Source of the DNA: Planctomycetota bacterium
Lineage (GTDB): Bacteria > Planctomycetota > Planctomycetia > Pirellulales > Lacipirellulaceae
Direction of reading: 5' to 3'
Length of the DNA: 64,000 nucleotides
Assembly: GCA_024278955.1 (NCBI GenBank)
Contig: JAJRSE010000071.1
Coordinates: 62,001-126,000 of the forward strand
Part shown: positions 36,191 to 45,602 of the stretch, in pieces
Layout: the number at the start of each line of letters is the position of its first letter
Position numbering within the stretch: position 1 is the stretch's first letter
Made by a program: the position numbers and the translations under genes
The notes under the pieces: model-generated
What the model saw: the letters and a program-made list of their open reading frames with translations, nothing else
Told to the model about the DNA's origin: nothing
The model's database searches: none

Positions 36191-38259
36191 CAAAACACCA
36201 CCCACGAATAAACGGTTTCCCAGACGTCGTGCAGCCAGACATAACCCAGAGAACGCTGTCCACAATCAAACCGTACCTGGGCAGTCATCCCCGGTCGCGC
36301 CGCCGGCAGTTCGGCCTCGTCGACCGCCAATCGAACTCGGATGGCTGGTGGCTCTTCTTCCAGGCTCGACGAATCGAGCACCGCGATAGCCATCACTTCC
36401 TCGACATGGCCCTTGTAAACCTGTTCTCGCTGGCCTGCGAGCCGAAATCGCACCGGCATCGCTTGCTCGGTCTGCCGCTGGGCAAGCAGGAGATGGCCAA
36501 TCCGATCCTGGCTCACCTCGGCTAGCAGCTCCCAGCCCGAGCGTGTATCGGCCACGGTAAACAAGACCTGGCCTCGCTCGACGGGCCGCGTTTGTAACAA
36601 ATTTTGTAAATCAAGAGTCAGTAGGGTCCCAGCAATTGGACTTCGCAGGGTAAGCGATTCGCGCCGCGCGGCGAGGATTTCCTTCTGGCGTTCCAAGCTA
36701 GCCAACTGTTTCTCTAGCTGCTGCCCATCGGCCGAAATCGGCAATCTCTGCCCAGCAGTATCCTCACGCACATTGCGAGCCGTACGCGCAATCGCAATTG
36801 CTTCGAGCCGCTTGCGTGCCGTCTCGATCTCTCCTTGAACCTGTTGTTCGTCAAGCGCCAGCTGAGGATCATTGAGCACCGCCAAAACCTGGTCTTTCTG
36901 CACTTGGTCACCATGCGTCACACGTACCTCGGCAACCGTCCCCTCAGCCGTCGCAAAGATATCTCGCTGCTCCACCGGCATCAAGGTAGCCGGTGCCTCG
37001 ATCTCGAAGTCGTAAGGCACATAAACCAGCGCCGCGATCAGAGCAGCTACCGCTACGAGGGCTAAACTTGCCCTTAGAATGCCCCACATCCCTCCAAATC
37101 GCGAAAGTCCAATCGACCAACGTGCGAGTAGCCGCATCGGGAAATGGTCAAGCTGCGTTGCCAGCCGCAAGGCTGGTTCGCAAAGCGCCGCCAGCTCAAT
37201 CACACGCTGACAAGCAAATTCGCCCTTACCGCCGCTAAATTGCTCAGCAATCAAAACCGCAGAAAACGGCGTTCGCGATCTTCTACGTTTCTCTTCATCC
37301 TCCGATTCAGACGCAAATTCAAATGGCACTGCCACAAGCCGCCGGACATGCGTCTGATCGACATGCTGCTCAACTAGAGCTGCCAGCTCAAGCGGCAACT
37401 GCATTTCCAGACTGCCTGCTGTCTCTGTTCCTCCAGCCTCGGCATAGTCGATTGGCTCGCCCCAAAGGGCCGCTTTCTTTGCCAACGCTTGAATTCTCTT
37501 TGCTGTATCTCCCCGCAATTCAACGCGGTCTGCACCACTCACGGCCAATAGCCGCCACGATCGGCCTCGGCGCACAAGCACGCTTAGCCGATCCGCATTC
37601 ACAAACCGCCGCCCTTCGTTTGCGATCTCAAAAGCGGTTCGGCGCAGCCCGGTTGATTTATGAATTCGATGCAACAAATCGAGCGACTGATCGTGAAGGC
37701 CTTGATCGGCGCGCAGCGATCGTAGCTCGTCATGCGTGTGGAACCTGCTAGCAATCTGACAAATGGTCGCAAGGAAATCTTTCCAACCCTGCTGTACCGC
37801 GGGGCTACTTCCCGATCGCATGGATAGCTCGATCAAAGCGAGCGGTTTTGCATCTGCGGTCGGCGTTTCGGCAGTTACGGCACCAATCAGAAGCACTGAG
37901 TCGGTACGATTTCCCCCGGTCTCGACTGTTCCGCTCCGAGGAGCAAATACTTGGGGCTCGCCCTCGATCGCTGCCGTTTGCAACAACGCATAGTGAGCTG
38001 CCCGATCGTTCTCGTCGTCGCCCTGTACGACGCTTTCAAAATTCGACTGCTGCGCCAGCACCCATCTGCCTCGCACGTCGGGCAACCATATTGCCCCACC
38101 AACCGCAGCCAGCGAAGTCACACATCCTTCCAGCAACGAACGATAGAACGCTCCCGACTCGACAGGCGAACTCGCCATTTCGTGAAGCCGGTCAACGAAC
38201 TCCTCGATCTGCTGCCAATCGGAGTCGACAGAATCATGTTTTTGGGTAGAGGAAGTCAC
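36190..38259 (-). CDS. GAF-like sensor fused to HlyD-type adaptor
   Basis: A 689-residue protein: two GAF-like regions in the cytoplasmic N-terminus (about 20-180, GAIWLPDVRGRWVLAQQ; about 195-365, FEIANEGRRFVNADRLSVLV), one membrane helix (about 396-415), then an HlyD domain outside (lipoyl half EGTVAEVRVTHGDQVQKDQV, short coiled coil, TLRSPIAGTLLTLDL, barrel). The combination of a ligand-sensing cytoplasmic part with an adaptor in one chain suggests that export is gated by a small molecule; that is inference. It is the first gene of the operon, divergent from tolC with a 237-bp gap. Confidence 0.82.
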   Translation of the reverse strand: MTSSTQKHDSVDSDWQQIEEFVDRLHEMASSPVESGAFYRSLLEGCVTSLAAVGGAIWLPDVRGRWVLAQQSNFESVVQGDDENDRAAHYALLQTAAIEGEPQVFAPRSGTVETGGNRTDSVLLIGAVTAETPTADAKPLALIELSMRSGSSPAVQQGWKDFLATICQIASRFHTHDELRSLRADQGLHDQSLDLLHRIHKSTGLRRTAFEIANEGRRFVNADRLSVLVRRGRSWRLLAVSGADRVELRGDTAKRIQALAKKAALWGEPIDYAEAGGTETAGSLEMQLPLELAALVEQHVDQTHVRRLVAVPFEFASESEDEEKRRRSRTPFSAVLIAEQFSGGKGEFACQRVIELAALCEPALRLATQLDHFPMRLLARWSIGLSRFGGMWGILRASLALVAVAALIAALVYVPYDFEIEAPATLMPVEQRDIFATAEGTVAEVRVTHGDQVQKDQVLAVLNDPQLALDEQQVQGEIETARKRLEAIAIARTARNVREDTAGQRLPISADGQQLEKQLASLERQKEILAARRESLTLRSPIAGTLLTLDLQNLLQTRPVERGQVLFTVADTRSGWELLAEVSQDRIGHLLLAQRQTEQAMPVRFRLAGQREQVYKGHVEEVMAIAVLDSSSLEEEPPAIRVRLAVDEAELPAARPGMTAQVRFDCGQRSLGYVWLHDVWETVYSWVVF

Positions 38260-38496
38260 TATTATCAGTATATCCGAGTCGCCAACATGACTTGCTCAAT
38301 TGCGCCGCGTCAGCAAGAAAAGCTGACAAAGAAACGGACGCTCAGAACGACTTGGTAGTTTGCGCAAAGTTTGTCGTTTTTGTTGAAAATAGTGTTTATG
38401 CCCGTTGTAAGGCGCCGAAAACGATACAGAGACTAAGTAGGTCGCCTACGGACCGACCTCCATTCAGTTTTCCCGCAAGCACTCACTCACAACGTA

Positions 38497-40599
38497 ATGA
38501 ATACCTGGATATCCACTAGAATCCGGCTCTCGCTGACGCTCTGCCTCATGCTGGCAGTTGCTGTGGGCTGTCGTTCGCGCGGTGAGTCGGACTTCGTCGC
38601 TTGCGGATCGGGCGACTGCTATCAAGCACTCGCTACCCAAATTGAATATCCCCAGGTCCAACAATGCAGTGCCACCGACGCCGACTGGGCTAGCCTCGAA
38701 CCTCTTTCGCTAGCATCCACGACCAACCCTGAGTACTGGGACATTCCGCTCGAAGAAGTCGTCCAGCTCTCGCTCACACGTTCCAAAGTGCTGCGTGACC
38801 TCGGCGGAGTCCTGCTACGATCTCCCTCGTCAGTAAGCACCTTTTGGGACCCCGCCCTACAAGAAACCGACCCTCGATTTGGCATTGATGCCGCGCTCAG
38901 CGCCTTCGATGCTCAATTCTCGACCAGCGTCTTCGGCGAAAAAAACGACAAAGCACTTAACAACGAATTCTTCGGCGGCGGCACCCGAATTTTGCAACAA
39001 GACGCTGCCGTCATTCAATCGCAGCTCACCAAACGAGCAGTCACCGGCACAGAATTCACCTTGCGGCATAACATCGACTATGACGCCAACAACGCACCGA
39101 GCAATCGATTCCCGAGCGCTTGGAACGTCAATTTTGAAACCGAATTTCGCCATCCTCTGCTCCAAGGCAGCGGCATGCAGTTCAACCGTATTGCCGGCCC
39201 CAGCACGACTCCCGGCATCTACGGCGGCGTGCTAATCGCCCGCGTCAATACCGACGTTGAACTCGCCGACTTCGAGATCGCCGTCCGCGATCACATCAGC
39301 AACATCGAAAACGCCTATTGGGACCTCTACTTTGCTTACCGCGACCTCGACGCCAAAGTCGACGCCCGCGACGCGTCACTCGAAACCTGGCGAAGAATTC
39401 ACGCTCTTTACAAAGCAGGTCGACGCGGCGGAGAAGCCGAAAAAGAAGCCCAAGCCCGCGAACAATACTATCGTTTTCAAGAAGATGTCCAAAACGCACT
39501 CAGCGGCCGACGCATCGACGGCACTCGCAACGGCAACGGAAGCGATGGTGGAACCTTCCGCGCCAACGGGGGCGTTCACGTTGCCGAGCGACAACTCCGA
39601 CGACTCATTGGCCTACCTCCGAGCGATGGCCGGCTACTGCGTCCTGCCGACGAACCTCTCTCGGCCCTTGTCCATTTTGACTGGTCTCAAGTCACCCAAG
39701 AATCGATGGTACGTCGCGCAGAACTTCGCCGACAACGCTTTGAAACTCGCCGCGCCGAACTCGAATGGATTGCCAGCAAAAACTATCTCCTGCCAAGGGT
39801 CGATGCCATCGGGCGCTATCGATGGCGAGGTTTCGGACAAGGCCTGGGCAACTCCGGCGGCAACAATCCGCGTTTCGACAACGCTTACGAAAACCTCACC
39901 GGCGGCGACTTCCAGGAATGGCAACTCGGCGTAGAACTCAGCGTGCCGATCGGCTTCCGCCGCGCCCATTCTGCAAACCGCAATTCGGAACTCAAACTCT
40001 TCCGATCGCGGGCTATTCTTCGCGAACAAGAACACCAAGTCCTACACGATCTGGCTGCCGCAGTCGCCGAAATGCAACGTGCCTATGCGGTTTCGCAAAC
40101 TACGTTCAACCGTTTAGAGGCCGCACGCCAGCAGCTCGAAGCCGTTACCGCAGCCTTTGAAGCCGACAAAGCCTCGCTCGACTTGCTGCTCGATTCCCAG
40201 CGCCGACTCGCCGACGGCAAAAGTCGCCACTTCCGCAGCATGGCCGAATACGCCGTTGCGATTAAAAACATCCACTTCACGAAGGGTTCACTCCTCGACT
40301 ACGACGGCGTCTTCCTCAGCGAAGGCGGCTGGCCCCGCCAAGCTTACAGCGATGCCCAGCGTCGAGAGAACCTCCGAGGCAAACCCCTGCCGCTGAACTA
40401 CTCCTCGGCCAAAGCTCTGCGTGTTAGCCACGGCCCCTACGATCAGCAAACCGCGCAAGAGCCCTTCGCCGACGAGCCTAAAGAACTGCCCAGCGACAAA
40501 CAAGCAGGCCCTCCACAAGCGGTCCGCCAAACCCAACACTATGTCGAAGAGCTTCTGCCGCTTCCTTTGTCGAGCATAAGCGAATCAAAGGTCCAGTAA
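38497..40599 (+). CDS. TolC-family outer-membrane efflux protein (lipoprotein)
   Basis: A 700-residue TolC/OEP-type protein, longer than usual (about 450-500). It has a lipoprotein signal (LMLAVAVGC, Cys about 25), a long N-terminal part with LRHNIDYD-type porin strands, then two helical-hairpin repeats: NIENAYWDLYFAYRDLDAK and ELRRQRFETRRAELEWIASK, and a late LLDSQRRLADGKS. It forms the outer-membrane channel for the divergent adaptor operon. ATG 38497 starts the lipoprotein signal. Confidence 0.87.
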   Translation: MNTWISTRIRLSLTLCLMLAVAVGCRSRGESDFVACGSGDCYQALATQIEYPQVQQCSATDADWASLEPLSLASTTNPEYWDIPLEEVVQLSLTRSKVLRDLGGVLLRSPSSVSTFWDPALQETDPRFGIDAALSAFDAQFSTSVFGEKNDKALNNEFFGGGTRILQQDAAVIQSQLTKRAVTGTEFTLRHNIDYDANNAPSNRFPSAWNVNFETEFRHPLLQGSGMQFNRIAGPSTTPGIYGGVLIARVNTDVELADFEIAVRDHISNIENAYWDLYFAYRDLDAKVDARDASLETWRRIHALYKAGRRGGEAEKEAQAREQYYRFQEDVQNALSGRRIDGTRNGNGSDGGTFRANGGVHVAERQLRRLIGLPPSDGRLLRPADEPLSALVHFDWSQVTQESMVRRAELRRQRFETRRAELEWIASKNYLLPRVDAIGRYRWRGFGQGLGNSGGNNPRFDNAYENLTGGDFQEWQLGVELSVPIGFRRAHSANRNSELKLFRSRAILREQEHQVLHDLAAAVAEMQRAYAVSQTTFNRLEAARQQLEAVTAAFEADKASLDLLLDSQRRLADGKSRHFRSMAEYAVAIKNIHFTKGSLLDYDGVFLSEGGWPRQAYSDAQRRENLRGKPLPLNYSSAKALRVSHGPYDQQTAQEPFADEPKELPSDKQAGPPQAVRQTQHYVEELLPLPLSSISESKVQ

Positions 40600-40650
40600 G
40601 CTCGATCTGCAAAAAAAAACAAAGTGACCTGGATTTCCAAAACCGGCCGT

Positions 40651-41433
40651 CTATTCTCCGCAGTTCGCGGAGACTCCAATAGGAATCGGTTGGAAAGCTT
40701 CCGTGTTGCAAGGCTTAAAACCGGCGGGCCAACAAGCCTGCATGCGGCAAAGTACACGTTGTTGCAGAGGAGCATCTTCGTTAAAACGCTTGACCGAAAG
40801 ATCAACAAAATCAGAGCCGCATTGCCGTTGTAGCGTATGGATGTCATGGGCTAAATAACGAGGTGCGTAACCAAGTCTTGGCCCGCCGCCCAACGGATAA
40901 ATCGCCAACGCAAGTCGATCAACTGGATTGGAAGGCTCGGGGATAAATTGTAGTAGTTCCCTTTCTTGCAACTGGTCGACATATTCTCGGCCGGCCTCCT
41001 CGGCCCACCGAATTCCGTGTAAGAAAAAGTGGTTGAGGTAACAGTAGTCCCCGTCGGGCAACGGGCAAGGAAATACCTCAATCGCATCGGTTTGGCGTTG
41101 GCCTTCAGTCACTGCCAAAATTGCCAGTGGGTCGGGCGGAGTGTCGTGACTAAAACCACCCCAACGCAAATAGGCCTCGTACTCCGGCCGCTTCTTGGAA
41201 AGCAAACGATTCACAAACAGCGGAAACAACTCCGTCGATTCATAAACTTCGTCGAGATTGCCCATCTGCGGGAAAGGCTCGAAGCCAGGCAGCGACCGAG
41301 CACCGTGAGTGTAGAAATAGCGGTAGAACTTGCCATCGAATTCCAAGCGGCCGACCGGTCCCCAAGCGGGATTCTCAGGATCGCGAGTTCGCCAAGCTAC
41401 AAACAGGGCTTGTGTCATATGGGGTTGTTTCAT
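40651..41433 (-). CDS. HIRAN-domain protein
   Basis: A 260-residue protein. The last ~95 residues have the HIRAN pattern (NPVDRLALAIYPLGGGPRLG, YAPRYLAHDI), a fold that binds DNA ends or stalled forks in other proteins. The first ~160 residues contain YRYFYTHGARSLPGFEPFP and RPEYEAYLRWGGF, a segment I associate with partners of HipA-like kinases, where it may bind the kinase. Its ATG overlaps the stop of the kinase gene by 4 bp (ATGA), so both are translated together. A role in a toxin-antitoxin-like or regulatory pair is inferred from this coupling. Confidence 0.72.
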   Translation of the reverse strand: MKQPHMTQALFVAWRTRDPENPAWGPVGRLEFDGKFYRYFYTHGARSLPGFEPFPQMGNLDEVYESTELFPLFVNRLLSKKRPEYEAYLRWGGFSHDTPPDPLAILAVTEGQRQTDAIEVFPCPLPDGDYCYLNHFFLHGIRWAEEAGREYVDQLQERELLQFIPEPSNPVDRLALAIYPLGGGPRLGYAPRYLAHDIHTLQRQCGSDFVDLSVKRFNEDAPLQQRVLCRMQACWPAGFKPCNTEAFQPIPIGVSANCGE

Positions 41434-42401
41434 GTGAGGTAGGCCTCAAGCAGGCGTTGCTGATTCACTAATAGTAATTGTAGCGTAAACTCTTTGGCAG
41501 TTTTCGACATACGCTGTTCGGGGACTTTGTCCAAAATTGCTTGAATGGACCCTGTTTCGATCAATTCAAGCTGCTTTAGCCAGCCTTGGGCGGCGCCTGG
41601 GGATTTTTTGGCAAATTGCCAAAATGCTTCGTGGGTTCCTAGAGCCCGCGTGTCAGACACTTGGTCGTAAAATGCAGAACGAGCCTTTGCCGCAAACTTG
41701 GACACTTGGCGGTTTTTATCCTTGCTCGCGAGCCGCTCCTTCCGTTCCGTATCGTTTAGATTGCGTGCCAAGGAAGCCCCATGGTCGAACGTCGGTGCCA
41801 ACCGTAGCCGTTCGCTCTTTGGCCGTTCGCCATCCCATAGCATCGCCCAATTCTGATGATGCCGATCTTGATTGGCAATCCAAGCATCAAGCATCACGTA
41901 ACCAACAAAGATATCCAAGCCAGAGGTAGCAACGAATGGCACGCCCTGCATCCACCCATCAGCAGGAGTGCTTACAATGGCAAGCGCATCGGTCACTGCA
42001 TCAACCGTGTGTTGGCTGACCTTGTATTTCTTTTCTTCATCTGCTGGGTAGTCCGAAACAACAGCTAGCAAAAGTTGGTTGCCAAGCATCAGCCAAAGAT
42101 TTCCCGGAGAGCAGCTTTCGCACACCACCCCAGGCCAGCGGGCCGTTTCGCCGTCATATTCGTGAGCCATCTCATAATGTACGTGCGGCAAACCAAGAAG
42201 CTGGCACAGTTCGCAAGCAATTTTCTCGGCCCAATCTTCGCCAGTGCCACGTGTTTCGGCTTTGAAGAGTACGCGTTTACCGCCTTGCCAAAACCAACAC
42301 TTTCTTTTGGCACCGAGCGTTTCGACCGCTTCAAACTGACTTCTGTCGACTCGGTGGATCTTGTACACGATGTGCGAATCCATTGTGTTGGAGGTTACCA
42401 T
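41430..42401 (-). CDS. HipA-like Ser/Thr kinase
   Basis: A 323-residue HipA/CtkA-like kinase. Visible motifs: K47 in VLFKAE, GTGEDWAEKIACELCQLLG (helix after the P-loop-like strand), catalytic DRHHQN (179-184) and DHG (206-208) for Mg binding. No N-terminal HipA subdomain is present. HipA toxins phosphorylate tRNA synthetases; other members act on different targets. Start: ATG 42401 is used; a TTG at 42428 touches the stop of the upstream gene, and an ATG at 42383 is the shortest option. No HipB-type HTH antitoxin is nearby; the coupled HIRAN protein is the only partner seen. Confidence 0.78.
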   Translation of the reverse strand: MVTSNTMDSHIVYKIHRVDRSQFEAVETLGAKRKCWFWQGGKRVLFKAETRGTGEDWAEKIACELCQLLGLPHVHYEMAHEYDGETARWPGVVCESCSPGNLWLMLGNQLLLAVVSDYPADEEKKYKVSQHTVDAVTDALAIVSTPADGWMQGVPFVATSGLDIFVGYVMLDAWIANQDRHHQNWAMLWDGERPKSERLRLAPTFDHGASLARNLNDTERKERLASKDKNRQVSKFAAKARSAFYDQVSDTRALGTHEAFWQFAKKSPGAAQGWLKQLELIETGSIQAILDKVPEQRMSKTAKEFTLQLLLVNQQRLLEAYLT

Positions 42402-42428
42402 AGTTTCCGCTCGTCCAGTTGCTGACAA

Positions 42429-44531
42429 CTAATCGTCCACAGGCTTCACATGACTAATCATAAGCTGCTCGACTAAGTAGACCGACAGTTCCTCGACTGT
42501 CGGGCAACTCCAGATGACCATTGGCGGCAAACGCAGTCCCAGCACTTGATCCATCTCTTGGCTGATCTCGACCGCCGTTAGCGAATCGATTCCTAACTCG
42601 GCAAAAGGGGTGCTCCGCTGCATCGTCCCAGGCTGCAAGCCGGCGCGATCCGACAACCAAGTCACCAGCCACTCTTCGACCTCGGTCGTCAGACGCTGCG
42701 TCTCCAGTTGGGGTAACTCTTCAAGAAACCCTGGTTTGGCCAAAGCGGCCGGTTTCTCGTCTGTCCCTTCCGAAGCCTCGCCCTCCAAGGGCTTCTTCCA
42801 TTCGGCCACCACGGATAAATCGCCGGCCAAAAACTGTTCGCGGCAAAGGCTTCGCTGCACTTTTCCGCTCGAAGTAATCGGCAAACTCACCGGACGAATC
42901 AACACGATTGCTTGCGGATCAAGCTCATGCTCGTCGACGATGCTGGTGCGCATACAACGCAAAACCTCGTCCATGTCGGCCTTGCGATGCTCACGCCGTA
43001 TCTGATGCACTACCACCAACTGCTCTTCCCGGTCGCCCGCGATCGAAAATGCTGTCCCCAAATCTACCGCTTCGTGGGCGCGCTGCGCCGTGCGTTCGAT
43101 ATCGTGCGGGTAATGATTACGACCTCGAATGATAATCACATCCTTCCGCCGACCCGTCACAAACAGTTCGCCTCCGGAAAAGAATCCCAAATCTCCGGTA
43201 CGCAAAAAGTCGCTTGAATTTTCCCCTGCAAGCGACGATCCAAAGGTCTCTCGGTTGAGGCTCTCTCGGTTCCAATAGCCCCGCGCTACCGACCCACCTT
43301 GAATCCAAATTTCGCCCACCTGGCCCTCATCGCACGCAACACACGACTGAGGATCGACAATCTCGACCCGATTGCCATTGCGTGGTGAGCCACAGCTCAC
43401 AAGCCGCACCGCTCGGGAATGAGAACTCTCGACTAAGGCCGCCCGATGCTTTCGCAGTTCCTGACGATCGACCGACAAAATCAACGGCTCCGCTGGCCCC
43501 TTGCCACCCGTCGCAAGCAGAGTCACTTCAGCCAATCCGTAACAAGGATAAAACGTACTCGATCGGAACCCTGATTCGGCAAAAGCTGAGGCGAAATCTT
43601 CCAATGTGCCTGGGTGAATCGGCTCCGCCCCACAAAAAGCAAATCGCCAATGCCGCAAGTCGAGTGCTTCACGCTGCTGCGGTGTCGTTTTCTGCACGAC
43701 ATATTCATAACCAAAGTTTGGCGATCCGCTGATCTCTGCTCCCGTTGCCGATAACAACTCAAGCCAACGTATCGGAGAACGCAAGAACGTGGTCGGCGCA
43801 AGCAGATGGCAACTCCCTCCTGAGTAAAGAGGGCACAGAATACCGCCAATCAATCCCATGTCGTGGTATGCAGGAAGCCAAAAGACTCCGGCCGTTAATT
43901 TCTCGCTCTTGGTATCAATCGCAAACCCTTCGCAAATCGCTTCCAGGTTATGTAGCAAGTTGCCATGAGAAATCATCACTCCGCGAGGTTCTGCTGTCGA
44001 ACCGGAGGTGTACTGTAAAAACGCCAAATCCTCAGGCTTCCGCTCAACGCGACAATACTCCGAACCGGCTGCCCCAGAAATTTCATCCGTCGATTCCCAA
44101 GAGATCGAAGACAACACTGCCGATTGCTCTTCCAGGCACAGCCCGCTTAGCACGGAGCTATGGGTCAACACCAACCGAGGCTGACAGTCGGTCGCAATCG
44201 CATCTAACCGCGGCATCGGACGGCGGGGCTTCGGATAAGTCGCCGGCACCGGCAACACGCCCGCGTAAAGGCAACCAAAAAATGCGGCAATAAACTCCAA
44301 CCCCGGCGGATAGACCAGCAGCGCCCGATCGCCCACTTCGCATTGCCCCGCCAAGTAAGCGGCTATCCCGCGGGAACGAGCGTCCAGCTCGCCATAGGTC
44401 CACTCAACCGCTTGGCCTGTCTCGTCTTCGTAGAAAAACGCGATTCGCTCAGGGTGTTCCTTAGCGCGTTGTTCCAATACCTCGGCCAGAGAATTCCATC
44501 CCGAGAAGTTAACCGTCTGTTTGCCGTGCAT
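42429..44531 (-). CDS. Fatty acyl-AMP ligase with C-terminal acyl carrier domain
   Basis: A 700-residue stand-alone FAAL-ACP. The N-terminal adenylating domain has YTSGSTAEPRG (174-184), AYHDMGLIGGI, CYGLAEVTL and RTGDLGF; the FAAL-type insertion and RKDVIIIRGRNHYPHD follow. The C-terminal carrier has GIDSLTAVE with Ser about 650 for the phosphopantetheine arm. It activates a fatty acid as acyl-AMP and loads it on its own carrier. No polyketide or peptide synthetase is nearby. ATG 44531 fits; an in-frame TTG at 44564 exists. The HipA-like kinase gene begins 27 bp downstream of its stop. Confidence 0.88.
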   Translation of the reverse strand: MHGKQTVNFSGWNSLAEVLEQRAKEHPERIAFFYEDETGQAVEWTYGELDARSRGIAAYLAGQCEVGDRALLVYPPGLEFIAAFFGCLYAGVLPVPATYPKPRRPMPRLDAIATDCQPRLVLTHSSVLSGLCLEEQSAVLSSISWESTDEISGAAGSEYCRVERKPEDLAFLQYTSGSTAEPRGVMISHGNLLHNLEAICEGFAIDTKSEKLTAGVFWLPAYHDMGLIGGILCPLYSGGSCHLLAPTTFLRSPIRWLELLSATGAEISGSPNFGYEYVVQKTTPQQREALDLRHWRFAFCGAEPIHPGTLEDFASAFAESGFRSSTFYPCYGLAEVTLLATGGKGPAEPLILSVDRQELRKHRAALVESSHSRAVRLVSCGSPRNGNRVEIVDPQSCVACDEGQVGEIWIQGGSVARGYWNRESLNRETFGSSLAGENSSDFLRTGDLGFFSGGELFVTGRRKDVIIIRGRNHYPHDIERTAQRAHEAVDLGTAFSIAGDREEQLVVVHQIRREHRKADMDEVLRCMRTSIVDEHELDPQAIVLIRPVSLPITSSGKVQRSLCREQFLAGDLSVVAEWKKPLEGEASEGTDEKPAALAKPGFLEELPQLETQRLTTEVEEWLVTWLSDRAGLQPGTMQRSTPFAELGIDSLTAVEISQEMDQVLGLRLPPMVIWSCPTVEELSVYLVEQLMISHVKPVDD

Positions 44532-44854
44532 AGTGTGAAAAATACGAGGAGTACTGATTAGCAAGAATTCCGATTTCTGTTTTGCTTCAACTACGTCTGC
44601 GACTCATACAGAACCGGGGGGAGCGCTGCCCAATTACCTTGAAAAACAAGCGGGGCACACTTCGCAACCTATTGCTTGATTTAGCCGAACCGCTGGCAAA
44701 CCGGACAGCCGAGCGATTCGTCGCTTTATTCTAGGGGTTGCTGAGGCACTAGGGTAGCCTGTTTGCGGCGACGTTGGCAACGCACACTTGGGTTGTCACG
44801 CAACAATCCCGTTTTTTCGTGTGTTTCGCGATGGTCCAACCTTGGGCCGTCATA
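44532..44854. other. Spacer with no recognised feature
   Basis: About 320 bp upstream of the FAAL gene and downstream of the hypothetical at 44855. I see no gene, repeat or strong hairpin; it should contain the FAAL promoter. Confidence 0.5.
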
Positions 44855-45406
44855 CTAAGAAGAAGAACCCTCCGGCGCATCAGGTTGCTCCGCATCGGAA
44901 GTCGCTGGAGGCTGTGGTGCTGAAGCCGCAGGTTTCGGAGCAGGAGGAGCCAGGCGGATTCCCGTGCCCAGCGGTCGGTTATTCAGATAAATAACTCCTT
45001 GAAATGAAACCCCCGGGTTGCCACTCCCATCGATCATCATTCCCGGAACCGGCTCCGTGCCAACGAGCACCAAGGGCCTCTTGTTTACCGGATCAACCAC
45101 AAACAATTGTTGAGCAATCAGCCGGTTGATCAGCATGTCGCTCGACATTTTGCAAATTTCTTTTCCCTCGCCATTGAGGATTCGCAAATATCCCACTCGA
45201 TCGTCTACCTGGCTCGGATCGTTTCCTATCGCACGACCAATGCCAAGCTCAGCTAATAGCTTGTGGGGCTCGTTCTGGTCAATAATTTTGAGACTCTCAC
45301 AATAAATTTCCTTCGTATCCACACGCTGCAAAAGCTTGTCGCGCAGCGAAGCGCCCAAAGCAAAAAAAAGCAGTGGGTAAACTATCCAACGTTCCCGTTC
45401 CGACAT
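44855..45406 (-). CDS. Conserved planctomycete membrane-anchored hypothetical
   Basis: A 183-residue protein of unknown function. The N-terminus (SERERWIVYPLLFFALGASL) is one short membrane helix and a form I recognise from many planctomycetes. The middle region has mixed strands (YLRILNGEGKEICK, PLVLVGTEPVPG), and the C-terminal ~35 residues are Pro/Ala-rich and probably disordered. An identical 24-bp motif lies just upstream of this gene and of the next gene at 46139, hinting at shared control. Confidence 0.65.
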   Translation of the reverse strand: MSERERWIVYPLLFFALGASLRDKLLQRVDTKEIYCESLKIIDQNEPHKLLAELGIGRAIGNDPSQVDDRVGYLRILNGEGKEICKMSSDMLINRLIAQQLFVVDPVNKRPLVLVGTEPVPGMMIDGSGNPGVSFQGVIYLNNRPLGTGIRLAPPAPKPAASAPQPPATSDAEQPDAPEGSSS

Positions 45407-45427
45407 TATTCAGTACTCCAATGTTTT

Positions 45428-45451
45428 ATGTTTGATGTGGGATGTTTGATT
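45428..45451 (-). promoter_or_regulatory. 24-bp motif upstream of the 45406 gene
   Basis: ATGTTTGATGTGGGATGTTT and four further bases (GATT), starting 22 bp before the ATG of the minus-strand gene at 45406. An identical copy starts 24 bp before the ATG at 46139. Either a regulatory site or a dispersed repeat. Confidence 0.4.
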
Positions 45452-45602
45452 GTTGATGTAAGGGGAGGGGTTAGGATTTAGGGGCTAGGATTCAGGGGCT
45501 AGGGATTGATCCTTCGCCTCAATCGCGAACTCCTTGTTTCAGAACCAACTATTCAAGTGGCAAAGAAATCTCGATCAGATCAACAATTAAACATCAAACA
45601 TC

